A DNA stretch of 17,126 nucleotides from Spirochaetaceae bacterium. GTDB lineage: Bacteria; Spirochaetota; Spirochaetia; Treponematales; Breznakiellaceae. Under the pieces are notes generated by a model, which saw only the letters and a list, made by a program, of their open reading frames with translations, did not search any database and had not been told where the DNA came from. A program made the translations under genes and the position numbers. The stretch spans positions 1 to 17,126 of the forward strand of contig JAISDG010000091.1 in the NCBI GenBank assembly GCA_031265015.1. Reading direction: 5' to 3'. Every line of letters starts with the position of its first letter. The first letter of the stretch is position 1. Below are positions 7,630 through 14,328 of this stretch, one piece after another.

Positions 7630-8229
7630 ATGGCGTTAACATCGGCGATTTCCCGGGAAACGGCCTGGGAGCTTTTACGCAGGCACAACAAGGATCCTTT
7701 TCACCTTCAGCATGCCCTGACTGTGGAAGGGGTCATGCGGTGGTACGCCGCGGAGCTTGGTTATGCCGGCGAGGCTGAGTACTGGGGCATTACGGGGCTT
7801 CTCCACGATATCGACTTCGAGGAATATCCTGAACAGCACTGCGTAAAAGCGCCGGAATTGCTCCGCTCCGGCGGCGCCGCGGAGGACATGATCCACTCCG
7901 TTTGCAGTCACGGCTGGGGGCTCACCGCGGCGGAGGCCAAACCGGAACACCCGATGGAAAAGGTGCTTTTCGCCGTGGACGAGCTTACCGGCCTGGTGTG
8001 GGCGGCGGCGCTGATCCGGCCATCCAAAAGTACAAAAGATATGGAAGTAAAGTCTCTTAAAAAAAAGTACAAGGTCCCCAACTTTGCCGCGGGCTGTTCC
8101 CGGGAGGTGATCGAAAAGGGCGCCGCGGAACTGGGATGGGAACTGGACGCCCTGCTGGAAAAAACGATCCTTGCCATGCGGAGCTGCGAAGATTCGGTAA
8201 ACGGGGCCATGACCGCGGTTAATGGCTAA
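7630..8229 (+). CDS. HD-domain hydrolase (predicted metal-dependent phosphohydrolase)
   Basis: A 199-residue single-domain HD protein. Candidate metal ligands: His28 (LQHAL), His59-Asp60 (LLHDID), His94 (CSHGWG) and Asp117 (AVDELTGL), the spacing expected for an HD phosphohydrolase. The segment LLHDIDFEEYPEQHC followed later by AVDELTGLVWAAALIRPSK is characteristic of a widespread uncharacterised group of small HD proteins (COG2316-like, from memory). The substrate cannot be read from sequence; nucleotides or phosphate esters are possible. AAGGGG precedes the ATG. Its last 8 bp overlap the start of mnmA, so the two are almost certainly cotranscribed and translationally coupled, which may tie it to tRNA modification or simply be operon packing. 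Confidence 0.85.
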   Translation: MALTSAISRETAWELLRRHNKDPFHLQHALTVEGVMRWYAAELGYAGEAEYWGITGLLHDIDFEEYPEQHCVKAPELLRSGGAAEDMIHSVCSHGWGLTAAEAKPEHPMEKVLFAVDELTGLVWAAALIRPSKSTKDMEVKSLKKKYKVPNFAAGCSREVIEKGAAELGWELDALLEKTILAMRSCEDSVNGAMTAVNG

Positions 8230-9316
8230 GAGGGCCCTTATCGCCATGTCCGGCGGGGTGGACAGCGCCGTGGCGGCGATCCTGATGCAGGATTCCGGCT
8301 ATGAGTGTATCGGCGCCACCATGAAGCTTACCCCCTCCGGGGGGAGCAAGTGCTGTTCTCTGGCGGACATCAACGACGCCCGGGCCGCGGCCTGGAAACT
8401 CGGAATCCCCCACTATGTCATGAACTATACCGAAGACTTTACCCGTTATGTGATAGATCCTTTCATCGCTTCCTATGAGCGGGGCGAAACTCCCAATCCC
8501 TGCATTGAATGTAACCGCCACCTTAAGTTCGCCCTGCTCCTTCGCCGGGCGCTGGAACTGGAAGCGGAAATTCTTGTTACCGGCCACTATGCCCGGATTG
8601 AATGGAGCGGCCCGGCGGATAAACCCGAAGGTCCCTGCGGGGAGAAGCCCCGGGGCCGGTGGCTTTTAAAAAAGGGGGTGGATGAAAAAAAAGACCAAAG
8701 CTACGTGCTTTACATGATGACCCAGGATCAGCTGGAACGGACCCGGTTTCCCCTGGGATCCCTGACCAAGGCGGAGGTCCGGGAAACCGCCGCCCGGCGA
8801 GGGCTGGACAACGCGGACAAAAAAGAAAGCCAGGATATTTGTTTTACCGGTGAGGGGGATTATGCCACTTTTATCGAGGCGTACACGGGCAGGCGCTCTC
8901 CCGAAGGGGACATTGTAGACGCCGGGGGAACCGCCATCGGCCGCCACCGGGGGCTTATCCGCTATACCCTGGGCCAGCGGCGGGGAACCGGGGTTGCCCG
9001 CGGCGCCCCGGTGTATGTGGCGGAAAAAAACACCGCCCGCAATGTCCTGGTGCTGGGGCCGGAAGAGTCCCTCTACGCAAAGACGCTCACCGCCGATCAT
9101 CTTAACCTTATCGCCTGCGAAAGCCTGGAAACGCCGGTGCGGCTGGGGGTTAAAACCAGGTATCTGCAAAAGGAACAATCCGCCCTGGTGCGCCAGACCG
9201 GTCCCGGCACGATCCGCGCCGAATTCAGGGAGCCCCAGCGGGCCCTTACCCCCGGACAGGCGGCGGTGTTCTACGACGGGGATATCGTCGTCGGCGGGGG
9301 AACCATTACGGGGTAA
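8222..9316 (+). CDS. mnmA: tRNA-specific 2-thiouridylase MnmA
   Basis: Installs the 2-thio group on the wobble uridine (U34) of tRNAs for Glu, Gln and Lys, using ATP and persulfide sulfur. The 364-residue product has PP-loop SGGVDSAVAA at 10-19, NPCIECNRHLKF at 92-103 with Cys97 at the first catalytic position, GHYARIE at 121-127, KKDQSYVLY at 156-164, and SQDICFTGEGDY at 203-214 with catalytic Cys207. The C-terminal beta-barrel domain carries TLGQRRGTG and ends at PGQAAVFYDGDIVVGGG. Compared with the usual spacing, about 15-18 extra residues lie between HYARIE and RWLLKKGVD (about 129-146), encoded by a GC-rich hairpin. Start overlaps the HD gene; a terminator follows the stop. Confidence 0.96.
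   Translation: MAKRALIAMSGGVDSAVAAILMQDSGYECIGATMKLTPSGGSKCCSLADINDARAAAWKLGIPHYVMNYTEDFTRYVIDPFIASYERGETPNPCIECNRHLKFALLLRRALELEAEILVTGHYARIEWSGPADKPEGPCGEKPRGRWLLKKGVDEKKDQSYVLYMMTQDQLERTRFPLGSLTKAEVRETAARRGLDNADKKESQDICFTGEGDYATFIEAYTGRRSPEGDIVDAGGTAIGRHRGLIRYTLGQRRGTGVARGAPVYVAEKNTARNVLVLGPEESLYAKTLTADHLNLIACESLETPVRLGVKTRYLQKEQSALVRQTGPGTIRAEFREPQRALTPGQAAVFYDGDIVVGGGTITG
8630..8657 (+). repeat. Hairpin within the MnmA insertion
   Basis: GGTCCC (8630-8635) pairs with GGGGCC (8652-8657, one G-U), and inner GGGG (8639-8642) pairs with CCCC (8648-8651) around AGAAG, with a TGC bulge. It lies in the stretch coding for extra residues not normal for MnmA. Confidence 0.45.
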
Positions 9317-9330
9317 CCCTTCGTTGATCC

Positions 9331-9361
9331 GATCCGCCGGTTTCCGGCGTATCTTGTTTTT
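9331..9361 (+). terminator. Rho-independent terminator after mnmA
   Basis: CGCCGG (9335-9340) and CCGGCG (9344-9349) form a perfect stem with a TTT loop, extended by GAT/ATC outside one mismatch, and are followed by TTGTTTTT. It lies 15 bp past the mnmA stop. Confidence 0.75.
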
Positions 9362-9363
9362 AG

Positions 9364-9369
9364 TATATT
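9364..9369 (+). promoter_or_regulatory. Possible -10 box of a leaderless ABC exporter message
   Basis: TATATT lies exactly 6 bp before ATG 9376 and no ribosome binding site is visible, so the message may begin at or near its start codon. The -35 position (TTTCCG, 9341-9346, 17-bp spacer) is poor and sits inside the terminator stem. Tentative. Confidence 0.3.
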
Positions 9370-9375
9370 TAGTGT

Positions 9376-11298
9376 ATGCTTACCAGGATGTCCGGAAAAA
9401 CCAATCATGCCAGTCATGCCAGTCACGCTAGTCACATCAACTATGCCAAATCCCTTTTTTCGATCTTTGCCCGTTATTACCGGCCCCACTGGAAACTTTT
9501 TGCCGCGGACATGTTCTGCGCTTCCCTTATTTCCGCCTCGGATCTGGCCTTTCCCATGCTGACCAGGCTTGCCCTGGACCGGTTCCTTTCCGCGGGGGCG
9601 TTCCGCTTCTTTTTTGTCCTGATCGCCGCGATGATTCTCCTCTATCTGCTCCGCATGGCCTTTACCTGGTTTGTGACCTATTGGGGCCATACCGTGGGGG
9701 CCTATATCGAGGCGGATATGCGCCGGGATCTTTTCAGCCGCCTCCAGCAGCTTCCTTTTTCGTTTTACGACACCAACCGTACCGGCCAGCTTATGGCCCG
9801 GGTTACCACGGATCTGTTTGACGTTACCGAACTGGCCCACCACGGGCCGGAGGATCTTTTTATCTCCTTCCTTACCCTGGCGGGCTCCCTGGCGCTGGTA
9901 TTTACCATACGATGGGAGATGGCGCTGGTCCTCCTCCTCGCCGTCCCCTTTATGCTGTGTTTTGTTTTGCTTTCCCGCCGGGACATGAAGAAGGCTTCGG
10001 CGGCGGTTAAGGAAAAGACCGCGGGCATTATCGCGGAACTGGAATCAAGCATTTCCGGGGCCCGGGTATCCAAGGCGTTTACCAACGAAAGTTACGAAAA
10101 GGCCAAATTCGGGGGCGGGAACGAAAATTATAAAAAGGCCCGGAAAGAATTTTACAAAACCATGGCGAATTTTCACAGCAAGATTGAATTTATGACCCAC
10201 ATCCTCCAGGTGATCATCATCGGTACGGGGGGGCTGTTGATCATGCAGGGCAAGATGAACATGACGGATCTGATTACCTGCAGCCTGTTTGTCAGCGCCT
10301 TTCTGCAGCCCGTCAGGCGGCTGCAGAATTTTGTGGAACAGTTTACCACCGGCATGGCGGGGTTCAGGCGTTTTGTGGAAATCATGCGCATAGAACCGGA
10401 CATCCGGGACAGGCCCGGCGCGAAGGAACTTGAAAACGTCCGGGGGGATATCGAATACCGCGGCGTGTCCTTTGCCTACAAAAACGCCGGGCCCGCGTCC
10501 GGCCCGGCGGCCGCCGCAGAGAACGGGACGAGCGGCGCCGGGGTGCAGTTTGCGCAGCAAACCGCAAGCCCAAGAACCGGAGCGGAGGCCGGTTCTTGGG
10601 CAGGCAGGCCGTACATCCTTAACAACATATCCCTTTCCATTCCCGCGGGATCCACCCTTGCCCTGGTGGGACCTTCGGGGGGCGGCAAAACCACCCTCTG
10701 CCACCTCCTTCCCCGGTTCTACGAAATTCTTGAAGGTTCCATCACCATTGACGGACAGGATATCCGGGACCTGACCCTGGAATCCTTACGGCGGAACATC
10801 GGCATTGTCCAGCAGGACGTATTCCTTTTTGCCGGAACGATGAGGGAAAACATCGCCTACGGGAAGATCGGCGCCTCGGAGGAAGAAATCATCGCCGCGG
10901 CAAGGCAGGCGGAGATCCACGGCGAAATCGAAAAAATGCCCGCGGGCTACGATACCGTCGTCGGGGAGCGGGGCATTACCCTTTCGGGCGGCCAAAAACA
11001 GCGGGTATCCATAGCCCGGATCTTCCTGAAAAACCCGCCCATCCTGATCCTGGACGAGGCCACCAGCGCCCTGGACAGCGCTACGGAACTGCGGATCCAG
11101 GGGGCGCTGGAAAAACTGTCCCGGGGCCGCACGACGGTGGTGATCGCCCACCGGCTTTCCACAATCCGGAATGCCGGCGCCATCGCGGTAATTAACGATG
11201 AAGGAATCGCCGAACGGGGAACCCACGGGGAGCTGATGGCAAAGGGCGGCCTCTACGCGCGGTTATACCGCTCCCAGTTCGGCGGCTTAGCCCAGTAA
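9376..11298 (+). CDS. ABC exporter half-transporter (MsbA/LmrA-like)
   Basis: A fused membrane plus ATPase half-transporter, probably a homodimer or half of a heterodimer, exporting lipids, drugs or peptides; substrate not readable. The membrane domain (about 30-335) has six hydrophobic helices and typical YYRPHWKLF and FYDTNRTGQLMARVTTD (130-146). The nucleotide-binding domain has A-loop Tyr368, Walker A GPSGGGKTT (432-440), Q-loop QQD (479-481), signature LSGGQ (536-540), Walker B LILDE (557-561), SALD (564-567) and His592. Unusual: about 40 low-complexity residues (370-411) between the A-loop strand and ILNNISL, encoded by three inverted repeats; and HASHASHASH at 11-20 from a 9-bp tandem repeat. 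The start is uncertain: ATG 9376 and ATG 9388 both lack a good ribosome binding site. Ends 12 bp inside the convergent ATPase gene. Confidence 0.92.
   Translation: MLTRMSGKTNHASHASHASHINYAKSLFSIFARYYRPHWKLFAADMFCASLISASDLAFPMLTRLALDRFLSAGAFRFFFVLIAAMILLYLLRMAFTWFVTYWGHTVGAYIEADMRRDLFSRLQQLPFSFYDTNRTGQLMARVTTDLFDVTELAHHGPEDLFISFLTLAGSLALVFTIRWEMALVLLLAVPFMLCFVLLSRRDMKKASAAVKEKTAGIIAELESSISGARVSKAFTNESYEKAKFGGGNENYKKARKEFYKTMANFHSKIEFMTHILQVIIIGTGGLLIMQGKMNMTDLITCSLFVSAFLQPVRRLQNFVEQFTTGMAGFRRFVEIMRIEPDIRDRPGAKELENVRGDIEYRGVSFAYKNAGPASGPAAAAENGTSGAGVQFAQQTASPRTGAEAGSWAGRPYILNNISLSIPAGSTLALVGPSGGGKTTLCHLLPRFYEILEGSITIDGQDIRDLTLESLRRNIGIVQQDVFLFAGTMRENIAYGKIGASEEEIIAAARQAEIHGEIEKMPAGYDTVVGERGITLSGGQKQRVSIARIFLKNPPILILDEATSALDSATELRIQGALEKLSRGRTTVVIAHRLSTIRNAGAIAVINDEGIAERGTHGELMAKGGLYARLYRSQFGGLAQ
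9406..9438 (+). repeat. 9-bp tandem repeat (three units and a partial one)
   Basis: CATGCCAGT at 9406-9414 and 9415-9423, then CACGCTAGT at 9424-9432 and CACATC. It encodes His-Ala-Ser three times at the N-terminus of the ABC exporter, outside the conserved family region. Confidence 0.85.
10485..10509 (+). repeat. Perfect 9-bp inverted repeat in the exporter linker
   Basis: CGCCGGGCC (10485-10493) and GGCCCGGCG (10501-10509) with a 7-nt loop. First of three inverted repeats covering the extra residues of the exporter nucleotide-binding domain. Confidence 0.85.
10548..10562 (+). repeat. Perfect 6-bp inverted repeat in the exporter linker
   Basis: GTTTGC (10548-10553), loop GCA, GCAAAC (10557-10562). 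Second of the three consecutive repeats. Confidence 0.75.
10568..10601 (+). repeat. Perfect 13-bp inverted repeat in the exporter linker
   Basis: GCCCAAGAACCGG (10568-10580) and its exact inverse CCGGTTCTTGGGC (10589-10601) around an 8-nt loop. This is the longest perfect inverted repeat noticed in the window and it lies inside coding sequence. Confidence 0.9.
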
Positions 11299-12132
11299 CA
11301 TTTCATCGCTGTCCAGTTCTTTTTTCTTGATGTCTTTAAAGCGCCGGATAATATCCGCGGTCTTCAGTTTTGATTTTTCCGCCTGACCGATATCCAGGAT
11401 GATTTCTCCCCCGTCCATCATCAAAAGGCGATTTCCTGTTTCCAGCGCGTCCTTCATGTTATGGGTTATCATCATCACTGTCAGCTTGTACTCCCGGGCA
11501 AAGCGCAGGGTCAGGTTCATCACCAGCTCGGCGTTCCGGGGATCCAGCGCGGCGGTATGCTCGTCAAGCAGGAGAAGGCTGGGCCGGCTCATCACCGTCA
11601 TCAGCAGGGTTAGGGCCTGGCGCTGACCGCCGGAAAAAAGCTCCACATTGTCGCCCAGCCGGTTTTCAAGGCCCATCCCCAGAGCGGCAAGCTGGCCGCG
11701 GAACTGTTCCCGCATTTCCCGGTTCATGCTTATCTTAAGGCCCCGGTAGCCTTTCTTGCAGCTCAATATCATGTTGTCCGCCAGGGTCATGCGGCCCGCG
11801 GTTCCCAGCAGGGGGTTCTGAAAGATCCGCCCGATGTACCTGGCCCGCTTGTACTCCGGCTCCCTGGTTATTTCCCGTTCCGGTTCGGCGCGCCCGTTTG
11901 CGCCGGCCCGCGCTCCCCGCCGGTCATCCCGATCCCGAATCAAAATCCGCCCGGTCGTCACGGGACAGGTACCGGCGATGGCGTTGTACAGGGTGGTTTT
12001 TCCTGCGCCGTTGGAACCGATGATCGTGATAAAATCCCCGGGATGCACGGTACAGCTGATGTCCTTAAGCGCCTCGTTTTCGTCCGCCGTACCCAGGCCG
12101 AAGACCAGGGAAAGCTTTTCCAGCCGTATCAT
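11287..12132 (-). CDS. ABC importer ATP-binding protein (TrpZ-like)
   Basis: The 281-residue ATPase of the importer encoded by the next two genes. Visible: Walker A GSNGAGKTT (39-47), Q-loop Gln105 (IFQNPLLGT), signature FSGGQRQALTL (166-176), Walker B LLLLDE (186-191), AALDP D-loop and His224 (MITHNMKDAL). The run PEYKRARYIGRIFQNPLLGTA (92-112) matches ATPases that pair with ABC_sub_bind receptors. Relative to those, about 20 extra charged residues (67-87) interrupt the segment before EPEYKR, in DNA carrying a 6-bp inverted repeat. The start overlaps the permease stop as ATGA, and AAGGGG upstream is its ribosome binding site, inside a palindrome. The gene ends 12 bp within the convergent exporter gene. 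Confidence 0.92.
   Translation of the reverse strand: MIRLEKLSLVFGLGTADENEALKDISCTVHPGDFITIIGSNGAGKTTLYNAIAGTCPVTTGRILIRDRDDRRGARAGANGRAEPEREITREPEYKRARYIGRIFQNPLLGTAGRMTLADNMILSCKKGYRGLKISMNREMREQFRGQLAALGMGLENRLGDNVELFSGGQRQALTLLMTVMSRPSLLLLDEHTAALDPRNAELVMNLTLRFAREYKLTVMMITHNMKDALETGNRLLMMDGGEIILDIGQAEKSKLKTADIIRRFKDIKKKELDSDEMLLG
11886..11905. repeat. 6-bp inverted repeat in the ATPase insertion
   Basis: CGGCGC (11886-11891) and GCGCCG (11900-11905) with an 8-nt loop, within the codons for the extra residues 67-87 of the ATPase. Short enough to occur by chance in GC-rich DNA. Confidence 0.5.
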
Positions 12133-13157
12133 GAAGGATCCCCTTTAGGGGATCCAGGATCCTTTTTAGGGGATCCCGGATCCTTTTTAGAAAGACCCGG
12201 GCCTCCGCTTGTATAGGGAGCCGGGCTTTCACCCGTTTTTCCCGGACCGGAGTTCCTGTCCGGCCTGGCCCTCCGCCGCTTTGGGGCAAAAAGCCGGTTG
12301 TTGGACACCACAATGCAGAAGATGATCAATAATCCCGTGATCAGCTTAAAATCGTTGGGAGTCATCCTGATATGATAACCGTAATCCCGGGCAAGGTACA
12401 TTAAGCCCCGGTAGATTACCGAGCCGATAAGTACCCGCAGGGTCTGCATAACAATCCTGTTGGACTTGATAATCAGCTCCCCCAGCATCAGGGAAGCCAG
12501 GCCCGACACGATGATCCCCGTTCCCAGGCTTACGTCGGCAAATCCCTGATACAGGGAGGTCAACGCCCCCGCGGAGGCTGCCAGGCCGTTGGCAAGACAG
12601 ATTCCGCTTATCTTGATGATGTCGGGATTCATCCCCTGGGAAATAACCAGCTGGGGATTGGCCCCCAGGGCGCCCATGGAAAGACCGTAGTCGGTGTGGA
12701 AAAAGAGGTCCAGCGCCGCTTTCACGGCTAGGGTAAAGAGGGCGCAGAAAATGACCACCCCCCAGAGGCCCCCCAGGGAAGGACCCGTCCATTCGGTGAT
12801 CCGGCTAAAAAAAGTGTCGAACCGGAGCAGGGAGATGTTCGCCCTGTTCGACATGATCCGCAGATTGACCGAATAGAGCATGGTCATGGTCAGGATTCCC
12901 GAAAGGAGATCCGGCACTTTTAGGCGGGTATGGATAAGCGAAGTCACCAGCCCCGCCGCGCCCCCGGCGGCAAAGGCAAAAAACAGGGAAGCCGGAGCGG
13001 GGAAACCCTTAAGCAGGGTAACCACCATCACCGCCGACCCCATGGGGAAGGACCCGTCCACGGTCATGTCCGCAAAGGAAAGCACCCGGAAGGTGATAAA
13101 CACTCCCAGTACCATGACGCCGTAAACAAGCCCTTCTATTAAAATCCCTTCAATCAT
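12129..13157 (-). CDS. ABC importer permease (TrpY-like)
   Basis: The 342-residue membrane subunit, of the branched-chain-amino-acid-type permease fold (BPD_transp_2). It has roughly eight to nine hydrophobic segments between 5 and 290, including GLVYGVMVLGVFITFRVLSF (9-28), LFFAFAAGGAAGLVTSLI (58-75), LWGVVIFCALFTLAVKAAL (131-149) and LLIIFCIVVS (276-285). MTVDGSFPMG (31-40), LLSGILTMTMLYSVNLRIM (84-102) and GLAASAGALTSLYQGFADVSLG (191-212) are typical of TrpY-like permeases. ATG 13157 is chosen because MIEGILIEGL begins the conserved region; longer in-frame starts run into the receptor gene. The hydrophilic tail after 290 is unusual, ending in three heptads (GLSKKDP, GSPKKDP, GSPKGDP) from a 21-bp tandem repeat. 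The stop overlaps the ATPase start. Confidence 0.9.
   Translation of the reverse strand: MIEGILIEGLVYGVMVLGVFITFRVLSFADMTVDGSFPMGSAVMVVTLLKGFPAPASLFFAFAAGGAAGLVTSLIHTRLKVPDLLSGILTMTMLYSVNLRIMSNRANISLLRFDTFFSRITEWTGPSLGGLWGVVIFCALFTLAVKAALDLFFHTDYGLSMGALGANPQLVISQGMNPDIIKISGICLANGLAASAGALTSLYQGFADVSLGTGIIVSGLASLMLGELIIKSNRIVMQTLRVLIGSVIYRGLMYLARDYGYHIRMTPNDFKLITGLLIIFCIVVSNNRLFAPKRRRARPDRNSGPGKTGESPAPYTSGGPGLSKKDPGSPKKDPGSPKGDPS
12136..12198. repeat. 21-bp tandem repeat (three units), with a palindrome around the ATPase RBS
   Basis: Three 21-bp units (12136-12156, 12157-12177, 12178-12198), each opening with GGATCC, encode the three terminal heptads of the permease. The first unit is also a perfect palindrome: GGATCCCC (12136-12143), TTTA, GGGGATCC (12148-12155). 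Its minus-strand copy carries the AAGGGG ribosome binding site of the ATPase gene. Confidence 0.88.
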
Positions 13158-13191
13158 GCTCTGCCATACTACCGCGGATTTTCCGTTACCG

Positions 13192-14178
13192 CTACCGTTG
13201 AACCAGTTCGCCGTCCCGGAAGATATAGTTTGCCTGGCCAAGTAAATCTTCCGGAATCGTAATGCCGCAGTTAGCGGCCGCGTCCATGTCAAAGAGCAGA
13301 TCCGATTCCGAAGGATCGGTAAGAAATTTTACCGGGATCTCCGCGGGGTTCTGTCCTTCCAGAATATCGGCAACGATGTTTCCCGTGGCAAGGCCCGCTT
13401 TGTAGTAATTAAAACCGCTGGCGATCATACAGCCGCCGTTCATCGCTCCGGTTACGTCGCCGGAAAAGATCGGCTTTTTTGCCGCCTGAAACACCTGGAT
13501 CAGCGCGGGCAGCGCGGAGAACACCGTATTGTCCGTGGTCAGATAAATCCCGTCCACCCGGTTTACAATAGACTGGGCGGCGGCCCGCAGATCCGCGGAA
13601 GTGCTGATCGCCTGGGTAATCAGGGTAATGCCGTATTTTTTACAGCCCTCTTCCACCAGCGGCAGGGCGGAAATGGAATTGTCCTCGGAACTGGTATAGA
13701 TATAGCCCAGGGTCCTGATCCCCGCAATCTGCTGGAAAAGGCCGATATGGTCCACCGTGGGAATGGCGTCGGAAAGGCCTGCGACGTTTCCCTCGCCCCG
13801 GTCAAGGGAAGAGACCAGCCTGGCTCCCACCGGATCGGTAACCGAGGAAAAAATCACCGGCACATCCTTGATGGCATTTGCCAGGGCTATGGCCATGGGG
13901 GTGGCAATCCCCACCGCCGCGTCAACCCGGTCGCTCTTGAATTTGTTGGCAATCTGGGCCGCGGTGTTGACATCCCCGTTGGCGTTCTGCAGATCAAAGC
14001 TTACGGTAAAGCCCCGCAGCGCCAGGGCGTCCTGGATGCCGCTTTCGCAGGCATCCATGGCTTCATGCTGAACAATTTTGGCAATACCGATCCGGTAGGC
14101 CTTGGGACCGGTACTTTCCGGCTTTGAACAACCCAGCAGAACCGCTGCGCAGGCCAGCGCCGCGCCGAATTTTTTCAT
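13192..14178 (-). CDS. ABC importer substrate-binding lipoprotein (TrpX-like)
   Basis: A 328-residue receptor of the ABC_sub_bind family, anchored by lipid. Lipobox VLLGC puts the modified Cys at 17. The mature part opens with YRIGIAKIVQHEAMDA, and NANGD, ANKFKSDRVDAAVGIATPMAIALANAIKDVPVIFSSVTDPVGA and GDVTGAMNGGCMIASGFNYYKAG are typical of this family. Characterised members bind tryptophan or other aromatic amino acids, so that is the best guess; the ligand is not proven. ATG 14178 is preferred over longer in-frame starts because AAGGAGGA lies just upstream and the signal peptide begins MKK. First gene of a receptor-permease-ATPase operon; the permease starts 34 bp downstream. Confidence 0.93.
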   Translation of the reverse strand: MKKFGAALACAAVLLGCSKPESTGPKAYRIGIAKIVQHEAMDACESGIQDALALRGFTVSFDLQNANGDVNTAAQIANKFKSDRVDAAVGIATPMAIALANAIKDVPVIFSSVTDPVGARLVSSLDRGEGNVAGLSDAIPTVDHIGLFQQIAGIRTLGYIYTSSEDNSISALPLVEEGCKKYGITLITQAISTSADLRAAAQSIVNRVDGIYLTTDNTVFSALPALIQVFQAAKKPIFSGDVTGAMNGGCMIASGFNYYKAGLATGNIVADILEGQNPAEIPVKFLTDPSESDLLFDMDAAANCGITIPEDLLGQANYIFRDGELVQR

Positions 14179-14183
14179 GACAT

Positions 14184-14191
14184 TCCTCCTT
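14184..14191 (-). promoter_or_regulatory. Ribosome binding site deciding the receptor start
   Basis: AAGGAGGA on the minus strand, 5 nt before ATG 14178, the strongest ribosome binding site noticed in the window. It rules against the longer in-frame start near 14208. Confidence 0.85.
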
Positions 14192-14197
14192 ATGGTA

Positions 14198-14217
14198 TGT
14201 TTCTGCAAAAAGAAACA
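14198..14217 (-). promoter_or_regulatory. Leader hairpin or operator of the importer operon
   Basis: TGTTTC and GAAACA (14198-14203 and 14212-14217) form a perfect 6-bp inverted repeat with an 8-nt loop, beginning about where the message should start. It could be an operator or a 5' stabilising hairpin; no T-box or known riboswitch is recognised. Confidence 0.45.
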
Positions 14218-14222
14218 CCGGC

Positions 14223-14252
14223 AGTATAATAATTTCCCCTTTACCGTGTCAA
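14223..14252 (-). promoter_or_regulatory. Promoter of the TrpXYZ-like importer operon
   Basis: On the minus strand, consensus TTGACA (14247-14252) is followed after 18 bp by TATACT (14223-14228). It lies 45 bp before ATG 14178, between the stop of the 716-residue gene and the receptor gene, so the importer has its own strong start. Confidence 0.75.
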
Positions 14253-14328
14253 TAGAGTTTTCTGTTTTTTCCCGGCCCGGCAGGCAGTCCTTTTCCCGGC
14301 GGTAATGACTCTCCCCGCTGCCGGCGGA

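Noticed and set aside
9406..9438. CRISPR-like array
   Set aside because: Units are 9 bp, contiguous, without spacers and inside a coding frame; it is a microsatellite-like tandem repeat.
13158..13292. Longer N-terminus for the importer permease
   Set aside because: It would overlap the receptor gene by about 100 bp and add residues unlike the family; MIEGILIEGL begins the conserved region.
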